This document shows positions 13,557-20,248 of a DNA stretch of 20,248 bases, piece by piece; the first letter of the stretch is position 1; every line of letters starts with the position of its first letter. The translations under genes and the position numbers were made by a program. The notes below the pieces were generated by a model that saw only the letters and a program-made list of their open reading frames with translations, made no database searches and had not been told where the DNA came from. This stretch comes from Clostridiales bacterium (GTDB taxonomy: Bacteria > Bacillota > Clostridia > Christensenellales > CAG-138). The stretch spans positions 1-20,248 of the forward strand of contig SFNQ01000032.1 of assembly GCA_004554165.1 (NCBI GenBank), in the 5' to 3' direction.

Positions 13557-14825
13557 ATGGAACGGCGCATACTGCACGCGGATTTTAACGGCTTTTATGC
13601 CTCGGTGGCCTGCCTGCTGAATCCGGCGATCCGGGAAAGGCCGGTGGCGGTGGCGGGCGATCCTGCCGCGCGGCACGGCATCATCCTGGCAAAGAACGAG
13701 ATCGCCAAGCGCTATGGCGTGCAAACCGGCGAGGTCCTCTGGCAGGCAAGGCAGAAATGCCCCGGGCTTGTGACCGTTGCGCCGGACTTTCCCTCCTACC
13801 ACCGCTTTTCGGAGCTGGGGCGGGAGATCTATGCCGCGTATTCCGACCGGGTGGAGGGCTTCGGGCTTGACGAGAACTGGATTGACGTGACCGGGAGCAC
13901 GCGGGATTTTCAGGATGCGGAGCGCATGGCGCAGACCATCCGCAGGCGCGTCCGCGCGGAGCTTGGGATTACGGTTTCCATCGGCGTGGCGGACAACAAG
14001 GTCTTTGCAAAGCTGGGCAGCGACATGAGAAAGCCCGACGCCGTGACCGTGGTTTCGCCCGGGAATTACAGGGAGACCGCCTGGAAGCTGCCGGTGGGGG
14101 ATCTGCTGTATGTGGGACGCGCCACGGAGGCGAAGCTCCGGCGCTTCGGCATCACGACGATTGGCGAGCTTGCGCGGGCGCCGGTGGGCTTTCTTCGCGG
14201 GCAGTTTGGCAAGATCGGCCCCATGCTCTCCGACTTTGCCAACGGCCGGGACCGTTCGGAGGTCATGCGCATTTCGGATACCCGGCGGGTCAAGTCCGTC
14301 AGCAACGGCGTGACCACGCCCCGGGATCTCATCAGCGATGCGGACGTGCGCCTCACGGTTGCGATGCTGTCGGAGAGCGTCGCCGCGCGCCTGCGGGCGC
14401 TGGGCCTTCGTGCCAGGACGGTGCAGCTTTCCGTGCGCGACCAGGCGCTGAACACGATAAACCGCCAGTGCCGCCTCGAAAAGCCCACCTGTCTGACCAC
14501 GGAGCTTGCGGGCAGCGCCATGGCCCTGTTCACCGCCGCATATGACTGGCGGCTGCCGGTGCGCAGCCTTACCGTAGGCACGGCGGATCTTGTGGACGGG
14601 GAGTTCCCGGAGCAGCTCTCCCTGTTCGCGGACGAGGCGCGGCGCAGGCGGCTGGAGCAGGCGGAGCGGGCGGTGGACGGCATCCGCAGCCGCTTTGGCT
14701 ACCATGCCATCGGCCGCGCGCTGTTTCTCACGGACCGCAGCATCGGCCGGCTGAACCCGCAGCAGGAGAATACCGTGCATCCGGTGGGATTTTTGCACGG
14801 CGGGATCGGAGGCGGGGAGCAATGA
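13557..14825 (+). CDS. dinB: Y-family DNA polymerase (DinB / Pol IV-like), SOS-regulated
   Basis: This 422-residue translesion polymerase copies past damaged bases. The catalytic core is intact: Asp9 in HADFNGFYASV, with Tyr14 at the steric-gate position, and Asp105-Glu106 in GFGLDENWIDVTGS. KVFAKLGSDMRKPDA and the helix-hairpin-helix region GDLLYVGRATEAKLRRFGI follow, then the little-finger domain to the C-terminus (to about 370) and a tail rich in Arg and Gly. No clear C-terminal clamp-binding motif stands out, though EQLSLF (about 357-362) fits the QLxLF type. The start is ATG at 13557 with AGGGAG before it; the TTG directly upstream is less likely. The LexA box makes it part of the SOS response. 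Its stop overlaps the next start (ATGA). Confidence 0.93.
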   Translation: MERRILHADFNGFYASVACLLNPAIRERPVAVAGDPAARHGIILAKNEIAKRYGVQTGEVLWQARQKCPGLVTVAPDFPSYHRFSELGREIYAAYSDRVEGFGLDENWIDVTGSTRDFQDAERMAQTIRRRVRAELGITVSIGVADNKVFAKLGSDMRKPDAVTVVSPGNYRETAWKLPVGDLLYVGRATEAKLRRFGITTIGELARAPVGFLRGQFGKIGPMLSDFANGRDRSEVMRISDTRRVKSVSNGVTTPRDLISDADVRLTVAMLSESVAARLRALGLRARTVQLSVRDQALNTINRQCRLEKPTCLTTELAGSAMALFTAAYDWRLPVRSLTVGTADLVDGEFPEQLSLFADEARRRRLEQAERAVDGIRSRFGYHAIGRALFLTDRSIGRLNPQQENTVHPVGFLHGGIGGGEQ

Positions 14826-15061
14826 AGCGGTATGTCTGCGTGGAGGTTCTCTATGATACCGAGGGGGCGATGCGTCCCCTGCGGGTGCTGTGGGAGGACG
14901 GACGAAGGTTTGAAATACTGCGCGTGACGGATATCCGCCGCATGGCCTCCATGAAGGCGGGCGGTACGGGCATCCGCTACCGCTGCGTCATCGGCAGGCG
15001 CGAGACGGATTTGTTTTTTGAAGATCCGCGCTGGTTTGTGGATTGCCGCGAGACGATGTGA
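14822..15061 (+). CDS. Small protein coupled to the Y-family polymerase, function unknown
   Basis: This 79-residue, probably beta-rich protein starts inside the dinB stop codon (ATGA), so it is translated along with the polymerase and should also be SOS-induced. It reads MKRYVCVEVLYDTEGAMRPL, then a Trp-Glu-Asp-Gly-Arg turn, then GIRYRCVIGRRETDLFF and PRWFVD near the end. Its small size, Gly-Arg turn, WFV ending and position resemble the DUF6504-type proteins found beside Y-family polymerases in Actinobacteria, but I cannot confirm homology. There is no signal peptide or membrane segment. A role as polymerase partner is inferred from coupling only. The pepF promoter -10 overlaps its stop codon. 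Confidence 0.75.
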   Translation: MKRYVCVEVLYDTEGAMRPLRVLWEDGRRFEILRVTDIRRMASMKAGGTGIRYRCVIGRRETDLFFEDPRWFVDCRETM

Positions 15062-15067
15062 TATACT
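15059..15067 (+). promoter_or_regulatory. Extended -10 promoter of pepF
   Basis: TGATATACT is an extended -10 (TG, one base, TATACT), and its TGA is also the stop codon of the preceding small gene. No good -35 is seen at 17 bases. It leaves a leader of about 26 bases holding the GGAGGG ribosome binding site, so pepF can be expressed apart from the SOS unit. Confidence 0.6.
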
Positions 15068-15099
15068 AAACAGGAAAGAATAAGCAATGGAGGGAATGT

Positions 15100-16905
15100 A
15101 TGGATCAAACGCGCGCACAGTCCGACCCGGCGTTCCAGTGGCGGTTGACGGATATCTTTGAGAGCAACGAGGCCTGGGAGAAGGAGTTTCAGGCGGCGCA
15201 GGCCAGAGTTGCGGCCCTGCCGGAGCACAGCGGAAAGCTCACGGCCTCTGCGGACGCGCTGCTTGCCGCGCTCACCGCGCAGTCCGGCGTTTCGCAGAGC
15301 GTCGAACGGCTTTACTGCTATGCGCACATGCGCCGCGACGAGGACAACGGGAACACCCTGTATCAGGGCCTGACCGACCGGGCGATGCAGCTCATTGTGG
15401 AGGCCCAGGCGGCCTGCGCCTATATTGTGCCCGAAATTCTGACCATCCCTGTGGAGACGCTGCGCAGATGGGCTGCGGAGGAGCGCTTTTCGCCCTTCCG
15501 CTTCTATCTGCTGGATCTGGACCGGCGGCGCGCCCATGTGCTGTCCACACAGGAGGAGCGCATCCTGGCCATGGCGGAGGAGCCGCTGGCGGGCGCGGAC
15601 AACATCTTTACCATGCTGTCGGACGTGGATCTGGACTTTGGCTATGTGACCAATGAAAAGGGCGAGCAGGTCAAGCTGACCCACGGCAGCTACAGCACCT
15701 TCCTGGACAGCCCGGACCGCCGCGTTCGCCGCGAGGCCTACGAAAAGCTCTACGCGGCCTACGGGAGCGTCAGGAACACCGTCTGTGCAGCCTATGTGAG
15801 CTCCGTCAAGGGCGATGTGTTCCGCGCCAAGGTCCGCGGCTACGAGGGCGCGCTGGAGGCGGCGCTGTTTGAAAACGACGTGCCCGTGGCCGTCTACGAG
15901 CAGCTCATCGAGGCCGTACACGAAAAGCTGCCCGCCATGCGGCGCTATCTGGCCCTGCGCAGGGAGCAGCTGGGCCTGGAGCGGCTGGAGATGTACGACC
16001 TGTACACGCCCATCGTACCGGACTGCGCCATGCCCATGGATTATGAGGAGGCCAAGACGGTGGTGAAGGAGGCGCTGGCGCCGCTGGGCGAACACTACCA
16101 GCAGCTGCTCGAACAGGCCTACACCGAGGGCTGGATCGACGTATACGAAAACGCGGGCAAGACCTCCGGCGCCTTTTCCTGGGGCGTTTACGGCGTACAC
16201 CCCTTTGTGCTGCTGAACCACCAGAACGACGTGGACCACGCCTTTACGCTGGCGCACGAGCTGGGCCACGCCATGCACTCCTACCACTCCAACGCCGCGC
16301 AGCCCTATGAGACGGCGGATTACAAGATCATGGTGGCGGAGGTGGCCTCCACGGTCAACGAGGTGCTCATGATGCGGCGCCTGCTGAACAGGGAGACCGA
16401 CCGCAAGAAGCGGGCGTATCTGCTGAACCAGTTTCTGGAGCAGTTCCGCACGACCTGCTTCCGCCAGACGATGTTCGCGGAGTTTGAGCTCAAGGCACAC
16501 CGCATGGCCGAGCGCGGCGAGCCGCTCACGGTGGAGAGCCTGTCCGCCGTGTACCGCAGCCTCAACGAAACCTACTATCAGGATGTGGTTGTGGACGACA
16601 ACATCGCCATCGAGTGGATGCGCATTCCGCACTTCTACCGGGCCTTCTATGTGTACCAGTACGCAACCGGAATCTGCACGGCGGTGGCCCTTGCAAACGA
16701 CATTCTGGAAAACGGCGCGGTTGACCGCTACATCACCTTCCTGTCCAGCGGCGGCAGCGACCATCCGGTGAAACTGCTGCAAAACGCAGGCGTGGACCTG
16801 ACGGACAAGGGGAGTATCCTTTCCGCGCTGGAGGTCTTTGAGCGCTGCGTGGACGAACTGACGGAAATACTCAGGGAGGAATCAAAAGATGGAAGAACTG
16901 TTTGA
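15100..16905 (+). CDS. pepF: Oligoendopeptidase F
   Basis: PepF is a cytoplasmic M3-family zinc peptidase that cuts oligopeptides of moderate length. The 601-residue length is typical. It begins with DPAFQWRLTDIFESNEAWE, the usual family start, and has an oligoendopeptidase N-terminal domain (about 110-185). The zinc site is HELGH (His386-His390, in FTLAHELGHAMHSYHS), with Glu414 of EVASTVNE as third ligand. The C-terminal YQYATGICTAVALAN segment matches the family. No signal peptide is present, unlike the M3 lipoprotein at 6070-7902. GGAGGG before the ATG and an extended -10 promoter support the start. Its last 17 bases overlap the next small gene. Confidence 0.95.
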   Translation: MDQTRAQSDPAFQWRLTDIFESNEAWEKEFQAAQARVAALPEHSGKLTASADALLAALTAQSGVSQSVERLYCYAHMRRDEDNGNTLYQGLTDRAMQLIVEAQAACAYIVPEILTIPVETLRRWAAEERFSPFRFYLLDLDRRRAHVLSTQEERILAMAEEPLAGADNIFTMLSDVDLDFGYVTNEKGEQVKLTHGSYSTFLDSPDRRVRREAYEKLYAAYGSVRNTVCAAYVSSVKGDVFRAKVRGYEGALEAALFENDVPVAVYEQLIEAVHEKLPAMRRYLALRREQLGLERLEMYDLYTPIVPDCAMPMDYEEAKTVVKEALAPLGEHYQQLLEQAYTEGWIDVYENAGKTSGAFSWGVYGVHPFVLLNHQNDVDHAFTLAHELGHAMHSYHSNAAQPYETADYKIMVAEVASTVNEVLMMRRLLNRETDRKKRAYLLNQFLEQFRTTCFRQTMFAEFELKAHRMAERGEPLTVESLSAVYRSLNETYYQDVVVDDNIAIEWMRIPHFYRAFYVYQYATGICTAVALANDILENGAVDRYITFLSSGGSDHPVKLLQNAGVDLTDKGSILSALEVFERCVDELTEILREESKDGRTV

Positions 16906-17209
16906 CGGCAGGGCGGCCCGCGAATTCATCGCGGAGAAATTTCAGGCGCAGGGCGATTTTTCGATTATCGACGACGAAACCTTTGAAAAGATGCTCACGC
17001 GCGTGCAGGCGCTGGACAGGGCGTATATGGAGCAGAGCGGCGTGGACGACGGCGGCGTGTATGACGATGACGCGGCCTACGAGTTCATGCACGAGGCCAT
17101 GATGCGGGAATTTCCGGAGCACAGGATGTACATGATGCGGCTTGTGGAGGACTACATGGAGTACAACGAGGCCTATCTCGAGTCCATCGGCGCCATCGAC
17201 TGGGAGTAG
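16889..17209 (+). CDS. Small acidic protein of unknown function
   Basis: This 106-residue protein is strongly acidic and likely helical; many Asp, Glu and Met residues stand out, as in YDDDAAYEFMHEAMMREF and YMMRLVEDYMEYNEAYLE. No signal peptide, membrane segment or known domain is recognised. It begins 17 bases before the pepF stop in another frame, with GGGAGGAAT about eight bases ahead of its ATG, so it should be co-translated with PepF. That suggests, but does not show, a link to PepF. The next feature downstream is a long hairpin without a T run. Confidence 0.7.
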   Translation: MEELFDGRAAREFIAEKFQAQGDFSIIDDETFEKMLTRVQALDRAYMEQSGVDDGGVYDDDAAYEFMHEAMMREFPEHRMYMMRLVEDYMEYNEAYLESIGAIDWE

Positions 17210-17229
17210 TGCGAAAACGCGGCCAGGGA

Positions 17230-17262
17230 GAACCCGCCGGGGCGAGAGGCTTCGGCGGGTTC
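17230..17262 (+). terminator. Long hairpin after the pepF unit (no T run)
   Basis: GAACCCGCCG (17230-17239) and CGGCGGGTTC (17253-17262) are perfectly complementary around a 13-base loop, 20 bases after the stop of the small acidic ORF. No U run follows, so it may stabilise the mRNA end or assist termination rather than act as a classic intrinsic terminator. Confidence 0.5.
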
Positions 17263-17580
17263 AGTCTGTCGCGGCAGGGAATTTGACAAACGCGCGGCCC
17301 GGGACAAAGGGGGATTTTGAAGAACGGGCTCGGCAGGGCCCGCTGCCTTCCCCTGTGCGGAAAACCCGGGCCGGGCGGAACCCTGGCATCTTGGGGGAAG
17401 AAAAAGCCGGGGGAATTCGGAAAGGGCAGCCCTTTCCCTTGAAGGGGGCCGCGGCCCGATGGCTTTGCGCTGTTTGATGGCCATGGGACAAGGGGGGAGC
17501 TGGCGGCTGGCCAAGGATGCATTTGCGGGCGCATCCGGATGCGCGGGATAAAAGGACCGCGCCGTCCTGCGGCTGCACCG

Positions 17581-17617
17581 AAAAACGCCTTCCGCTTCTA
17601 TGGAGCAGGAGGCGTTT
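17581..17617 (-). terminator. Terminator of the FtsA-like gene
   Basis: On the minus strand AAACGCCT pairs with AGGCGTTT, with further GCT/AGC pairing inside, followed by a short T run. It lies about 70 bases past the stop codon. Confidence 0.6.
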
Positions 17618-17684
17618 GAAAACGTCCGTTTCCTTCCGGCAGGCGTCCTCTGGAGCCGGGAACCGTTCCAACCCAGGGGACCGC

Positions 17685-19922
17685 TCACTCCCAGACAATG
17701 CGCACGTTTGCGCCGTTTTCAATCGGGTGCATGAAGCCCACGGGCGCGCCGTCGCACTCCATGCGGATTTTGCCCTGCGGATGGCTGGGGTCAACGCCCG
17801 CGCGCTCCAGCAGGTGCATGAGATGGTAGGCGGGCTGCTGCGAAGAGAGGGGCAGGGTAAGGGGCTCGCCGTTCAGGGTGATCTGAAGGGACGCGCCGGG
17901 GGCAAAGTCCTCCGCCGGCGCCTGAGTCTCCGCTGCGGCGCAGGCTTCCTGCGCGTCCGTTTCTCCGGCGTCCGGGCAGGCTGCCGGCTCTGCCGCCTGC
18001 TGGGCCGCGCTGTCCGCCGCAGCGCAGGGTTCGGCCGCCGCGCCCGCGTCGGGCTGCGGCTTTTCGGCAAGCGCTGTTTCGCCGGAGGGCTCGGCAAAAG
18101 CGGCGTCTGGCGCCGGATCATCTGCGGGCTGCTGCGCCTGCGCGGCGGGATCCGCGGAACCCTCTGCCGTTGTTTCCGCCGGCTGCGGGCCGGCATCCGG
18201 CGCTGCGGGCTGCGCAGGCTCCAAACCGGCGGGCGCGGGGAGGGGAACGATCTCCACGGCGTCGCCCGCGGCGATGGGCGTATCCGGCGTTGCGGGCCTG
18301 CCGTTGATGCGCAGCGAGAGACAGCCCTCCGGCGGGATCAGGTCGCGCAAAGTTGCCCTTGCGGGCGCGCCGTCCCTTGCGGGCGTTATTTCAATCACGT
18401 CGCCGGGACGCACGTCCGCTTCAATGCTCGCAGGGGCGCCGTTGAGCGTCAGAGACGCGGGCTCCGCAATGCCGCCGCGGATGGCGTGCTGCGCGCCGTT
18501 GAGCGTAAACAGCAGGCTCCTGCCGGAGCGGGCGATGATCTGCCCGGAGCGAAAGCCCGCCATGAGCAGCACGTCCATGAGGCGCATATGGCTTGTGTTC
18601 AGCAGCTTCAGCCTGCGGCCGTTGATGGAAACGCCGAAGAAGTGGAAGCACTCCTGCGTGATGGCCGTCACGGCGATGCCGATGGGGGTGATGAACTCCG
18701 GCCCGGTCAGTTCGGGAAAATCGGAAAGCTCCACGCCCTTGAGGCTCCGGCGCGGGCCGACGGCGATCTTCTCCTGGGGGAGCGCGAGACATCTGGACAG
18801 CGCCGCGCCCAGGCCGGGAATCTGGCTGCCGCCGCCGATGAGGAACACCGCCGCAGGCGCGCCGCCGTTGCAGGCGGTGAGCTTTTCTGCGATGGTTTCT
18901 GCCAGCTGATCGATGGTGGGCTGGAGGGAAGAAAGCAGGTCCTCGGCAGATACGGCGCAGGGCATGCCGAGAATATTTTCAAAGGAAAGCGTCTCCTCAC
19001 CCGCAGCAAGCCTGCGCTTGAGCTGCTCCGCCGTAGAAAAATCCACGAGGTATGCCCGGATGATGGCCTCGGTGAGCTCGTCGCCCGCAATGGTGGCCAT
19101 CTCATAGGAGGCGATCTGGCCTTCGCGGCAGACCGCGATATCCGAGGTGCCCGCGCCGATGTCCACAAGGGCCAGATTCAGAAGGCGAAGCTCCCGGGGG
19201 ATGAGTACATTGATGGCGGCGATGGGCTCCAGCGTCAGGCTCGTAACCTCCAGTCCGCTGATGTCCACTGCCGCATAGAGTCCCTCGACGACGCTGTAGG
19301 GCAAAAAGGCTGCCAGCAGTTCCACGCTGATGGCCGAGCAGCTGTGGCCCATGAGCTGGGAAACGGGCTGGTCGTCCATGCGGTATTCGACGATGCTGTA
19401 GCCCACGCAGTAGTAGCTGGCGGCGGCGCCGCCGCCGCGGATCTGCTCCTGCGCCTGCTCGAGGGCCTCGCCCTCCAGTCCGATGACCGTATCCCGGTCC
19501 GCAAGGGTACGGGCAGAAAATTCGCGCTGCGCGCGGACGCGCACGGTGCGCAGCATACGCCCTGCGGCCGCTATGGCCACGCGGGCGAGGCGGGTTTGCA
19601 GCCGCGCTTCCAGCCGCTGCTTCACCTGCACGATGAGGCGGCCAACCTGCGCAATGTCCTCCACCTGGCCGTCCATCATGGCGCGGCCGGGATGCTCCAT
19701 CATTTCACAGGCCAGCACCTGAAAGCCGCCGTCCGGCGTGCGGCGGCCCACAATGCCGATGACGGTGCGCGTGCCGATGTCCAGAGCAAAGACGATGTCC
19801 CCGTCCTGTTCGGACGGCGTACTGCCCGGCGCGGGGGAAGCGGGGGCAGGCGCGGCGGACGGGCGGGGGGGACGCCCGCGCCGTTTTTTGGCGTCGGGGC
19901 GGTGGATCACAGCGTCAGACAT
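17685..19922 (-). CDS. Large FtsA-like ATPase with beta-grasp-like repeats and Ala/Pro linker
   Basis: This 745-residue protein has an actin-like ATPase core of the FtsA/PilM kind. Phosphate-1 motif: ALDIGTRT (Asp48). The FtsA-specific SHS2-type insert follows. Phosphate-2: DIGAGTSDIAV (Asp254). Adenosine motif: IGGGSQIPGL (about 362). Before it lies a basic Arg/Pro N-terminus (KKRRGRPPR). After it come two repeats of one pattern, LTLNGAPASIEADVRPGDVIEI (about 490-512, here spanning two strands) and LRINGRPATPDTPIAAGD (about 534-552), then an Ala/Pro/Glu linker (about 561-672) and a last small domain beginning LQITLNGEPLTLPL and ending NVRIVWE. Canonical FtsA is about 400-450 residues and ends in a membrane helix; none is seen here. 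The ATG at 19922 has AGAAGGAG before it. Role in division or envelope assembly is inference; ftsZ is not in the window. Confidence 0.85.
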   Translation of the reverse strand: MSDAVIHRPDAKKRRGRPPRPSAAPAPASPAPGSTPSEQDGDIVFALDIGTRTVIGIVGRRTPDGGFQVLACEMMEHPGRAMMDGQVEDIAQVGRLIVQVKQRLEARLQTRLARVAIAAAGRMLRTVRVRAQREFSARTLADRDTVIGLEGEALEQAQEQIRGGGAAASYYCVGYSIVEYRMDDQPVSQLMGHSCSAISVELLAAFLPYSVVEGLYAAVDISGLEVTSLTLEPIAAINVLIPRELRLLNLALVDIGAGTSDIAVCREGQIASYEMATIAGDELTEAIIRAYLVDFSTAEQLKRRLAAGEETLSFENILGMPCAVSAEDLLSSLQPTIDQLAETIAEKLTACNGGAPAAVFLIGGGSQIPGLGAALSRCLALPQEKIAVGPRRSLKGVELSDFPELTGPEFITPIGIAVTAITQECFHFFGVSINGRRLKLLNTSHMRLMDVLLMAGFRSGQIIARSGRSLLFTLNGAQHAIRGGIAEPASLTLNGAPASIEADVRPGDVIEITPARDGAPARATLRDLIPPEGCLSLRINGRPATPDTPIAAGDAVEIVPLPAPAGLEPAQPAAPDAGPQPAETTAEGSADPAAQAQQPADDPAPDAAFAEPSGETALAEKPQPDAGAAAEPCAAADSAAQQAAEPAACPDAGETDAQEACAAAETQAPAEDFAPGASLQITLNGEPLTLPLSSQQPAYHLMHLLERAGVDPSHPQGKIRMECDGAPVGFMHPIENGANVRIVWE

Positions 19923-20054
19923 GGCAGTCTCCTTCTGAAACAAAAAAATTGTTCGGGGCATTTTCGGAAAGCGCTCAGACCGGCGGCGGGGCGTCCGGCG
20001 CCAGCAGGAAAGGCATCGCTGCTGTCCACAGAGAAACTCCTTTACACTATCCCA

Positions 20055-20083
20055 ATGATATTGCAAAAAGGGCGAAACTTCAA
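20055..20083 (-). promoter_or_regulatory. Promoter of the FtsA-like gene
   Basis: On the minus strand TTGAAG (20078-20083) and TATCAT (20055-20060) are 17 bases apart. The leader to the ATG at 19922 would be about 125 bases; no known riboswitch was recognised in it. Confidence 0.55.
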
Positions 20084-20112
20084 GAACTATATCGAAAAAC
20101 GAGGCAAATATT

Positions 20113-20134
20113 GACAGGCCGGGCAGAGCCTGTC
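20113..20134 (+). promoter_or_regulatory. Inverted repeat overlapping a TTGACA hexamer
   Basis: GACAGGC (20113-20119) and GCCTGTC (20128-20134) are perfect inverted repeats eight bases apart. They begin within a consensus -35 hexamer TTGACA (20111-20116), but no -10 stands 16-19 bases on. It could be an operator or the hairpin of a leader RNA. Confidence 0.35.
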
Positions 20135-20237
20135 GAAACGAGTTTTATCTTGTTGAGATACAATACATAGGTAACAGAAAAAAGGAGCAAAGCCTGCACA
20201 GAAATGGTAATATTGGGACTGCCGGGAACCAATAGCC

Positions 20238-20244
20238 AAAGGAG
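20238..20244 (+). promoter_or_regulatory. Shine-Dalgarno of a gene starting beyond the window
   Basis: AAAGGAG followed by TGAC at the window edge is a strong ribosome binding site with no start codon inside the window. An earlier ATG at 20204 stays open to the edge, but its own AAAGGAG is about 16 bases away, too far to be the better choice. Confidence 0.4.
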
Positions 20245-20248
20245 TGAC

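Larger units (their letters stand above)
17210..17684. other. Gene-free, palindrome-rich interval between convergent genes
   Basis: No convincing gene is seen in these 475 bases, although frames stay open because of high GC. Inverted repeats are dense: a ten-pair hairpin at 17230-17262, GGAAAGGGC-A-GCCCTTTCC at 17419-17437, the palindrome GGGCCGCGGCCC at 17446-17457, the 16-base palindrome GCGCATCCGGATGCGC at 17529-17544, and the FtsA-like gene terminator at 17581-17617. This could be several terminators, a structured RNA or repeat remnants. Confidence 0.55.
19923..20248. other. Intergenic region at the right end
   Basis: This AT-richer stretch holds the FtsA-like gene promoter on the minus strand and, on the plus strand, what looks like the leader of a gene starting beyond the window. 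It includes an inverted repeat at 20113-20134 and a TACAAT at 20159-20164 without a matching -35. No complete gene is seen. Confidence 0.5.

Noticed and set aside
14977..16782. A 601-codon open frame on the minus strand opposite pepF
   Set aside because: It is antisense to an intact oligoendopeptidase F; its His/Val/Gly-rich translation shows no domain and has no ribosome binding site.
17517..20114. An 865-codon open frame on the plus strand opposite the FtsA-like gene
   Set aside because: It is antisense to a clear ATPase with intact motifs, its translation is Arg/Gly/Ala-rich without domains, and long antisense frames are expected from GC-rich codon use.
20204..20248. A gene start at 20204 running off the window
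   Set aside because: The nearest Shine-Dalgarno is about 16 bases away, and a second, better one lies at the very end, so a start beyond the window is more likely.

Overview
The window reads as chromosomal DNA of a GC-rich Gram-positive anaerobe, most likely Clostridia. The signs are Shine-Dalgarno-led genes, TATAAT/TATACT-type promoters, a Bacillus-type LexA box, many small lipoproteins with Pro/Thr linkers, and families common in Firmicutes (DUF3048/YerB, TSCPD, PepF, Y-family polymerase, an FtsA-like ATPase). A Christensenellales- or Oscillospirales-like organism would fit, but this cannot be settled from the sequence alone. There are no insertion sequences, phage genes, tRNA or rRNA genes, or CRISPR arrays. 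The content is cell-envelope and housekeeping, not an obvious genomic island.

Layout. (1) 1-640: a strong bidirectional hairpin terminator at 61-90, then about 550 bases without a gene. (2) Minus strand, 641-5935: a secreted SH3-SH3-peptidoglycan-binding-NlpC/P60 hydrolase; an acyltransferase-3 membrane protein overlapping a TSCPD protein; and the ddl-murF pair (ATGA overlap), which makes D-Ala-D-Ala and adds it to the peptidoglycan precursor. ddl has a clear promoter (TTGTCA-N17-TATAAA) divergent from the next block. (3) Plus strand, 6070-10343: an exported M3 metallopeptidase lipoprotein, a zinc-ribbon protein with a degenerate kinase-like domain, a BIG2/NlpC-like envelope protein and the tRNA methyltransferase TrmN6, tightly packed like an operon. 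(4) Plus strand, 10425-13150: a PepSY-like lipoprotein with its own promoter and terminator, then a membrane-anchored cohesin-like protein and a DUF3048 lipoprotein, ending in a strong terminator. (5) Plus strand, 13557-17209: an SOS-controlled Y-family DNA polymerase with a LexA box, a coupled 79-residue protein, oligoendopeptidase F with its own extended -10 promoter, and an overlapping small acidic ORF. (6) 17210-17684: a gene-free, palindrome-rich stretch. (7) Minus strand, 17685-19922: a large FtsA-like ATPase with beta-grasp-like repeats and an Ala/Pro linker. (8) The right end holds its promoter and the leader of a plus-strand gene that starts beyond the window.

The most interesting items are the zinc-ribbon pseudokinase inside an envelope-protein operon, the multi-domain FtsA relative, two genes whose start codon sits exactly where transcription should begin (candidate leaderless mRNAs), and the palindrome-dense gene-free intervals. 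I do not see a clearly new defence or mobile system.
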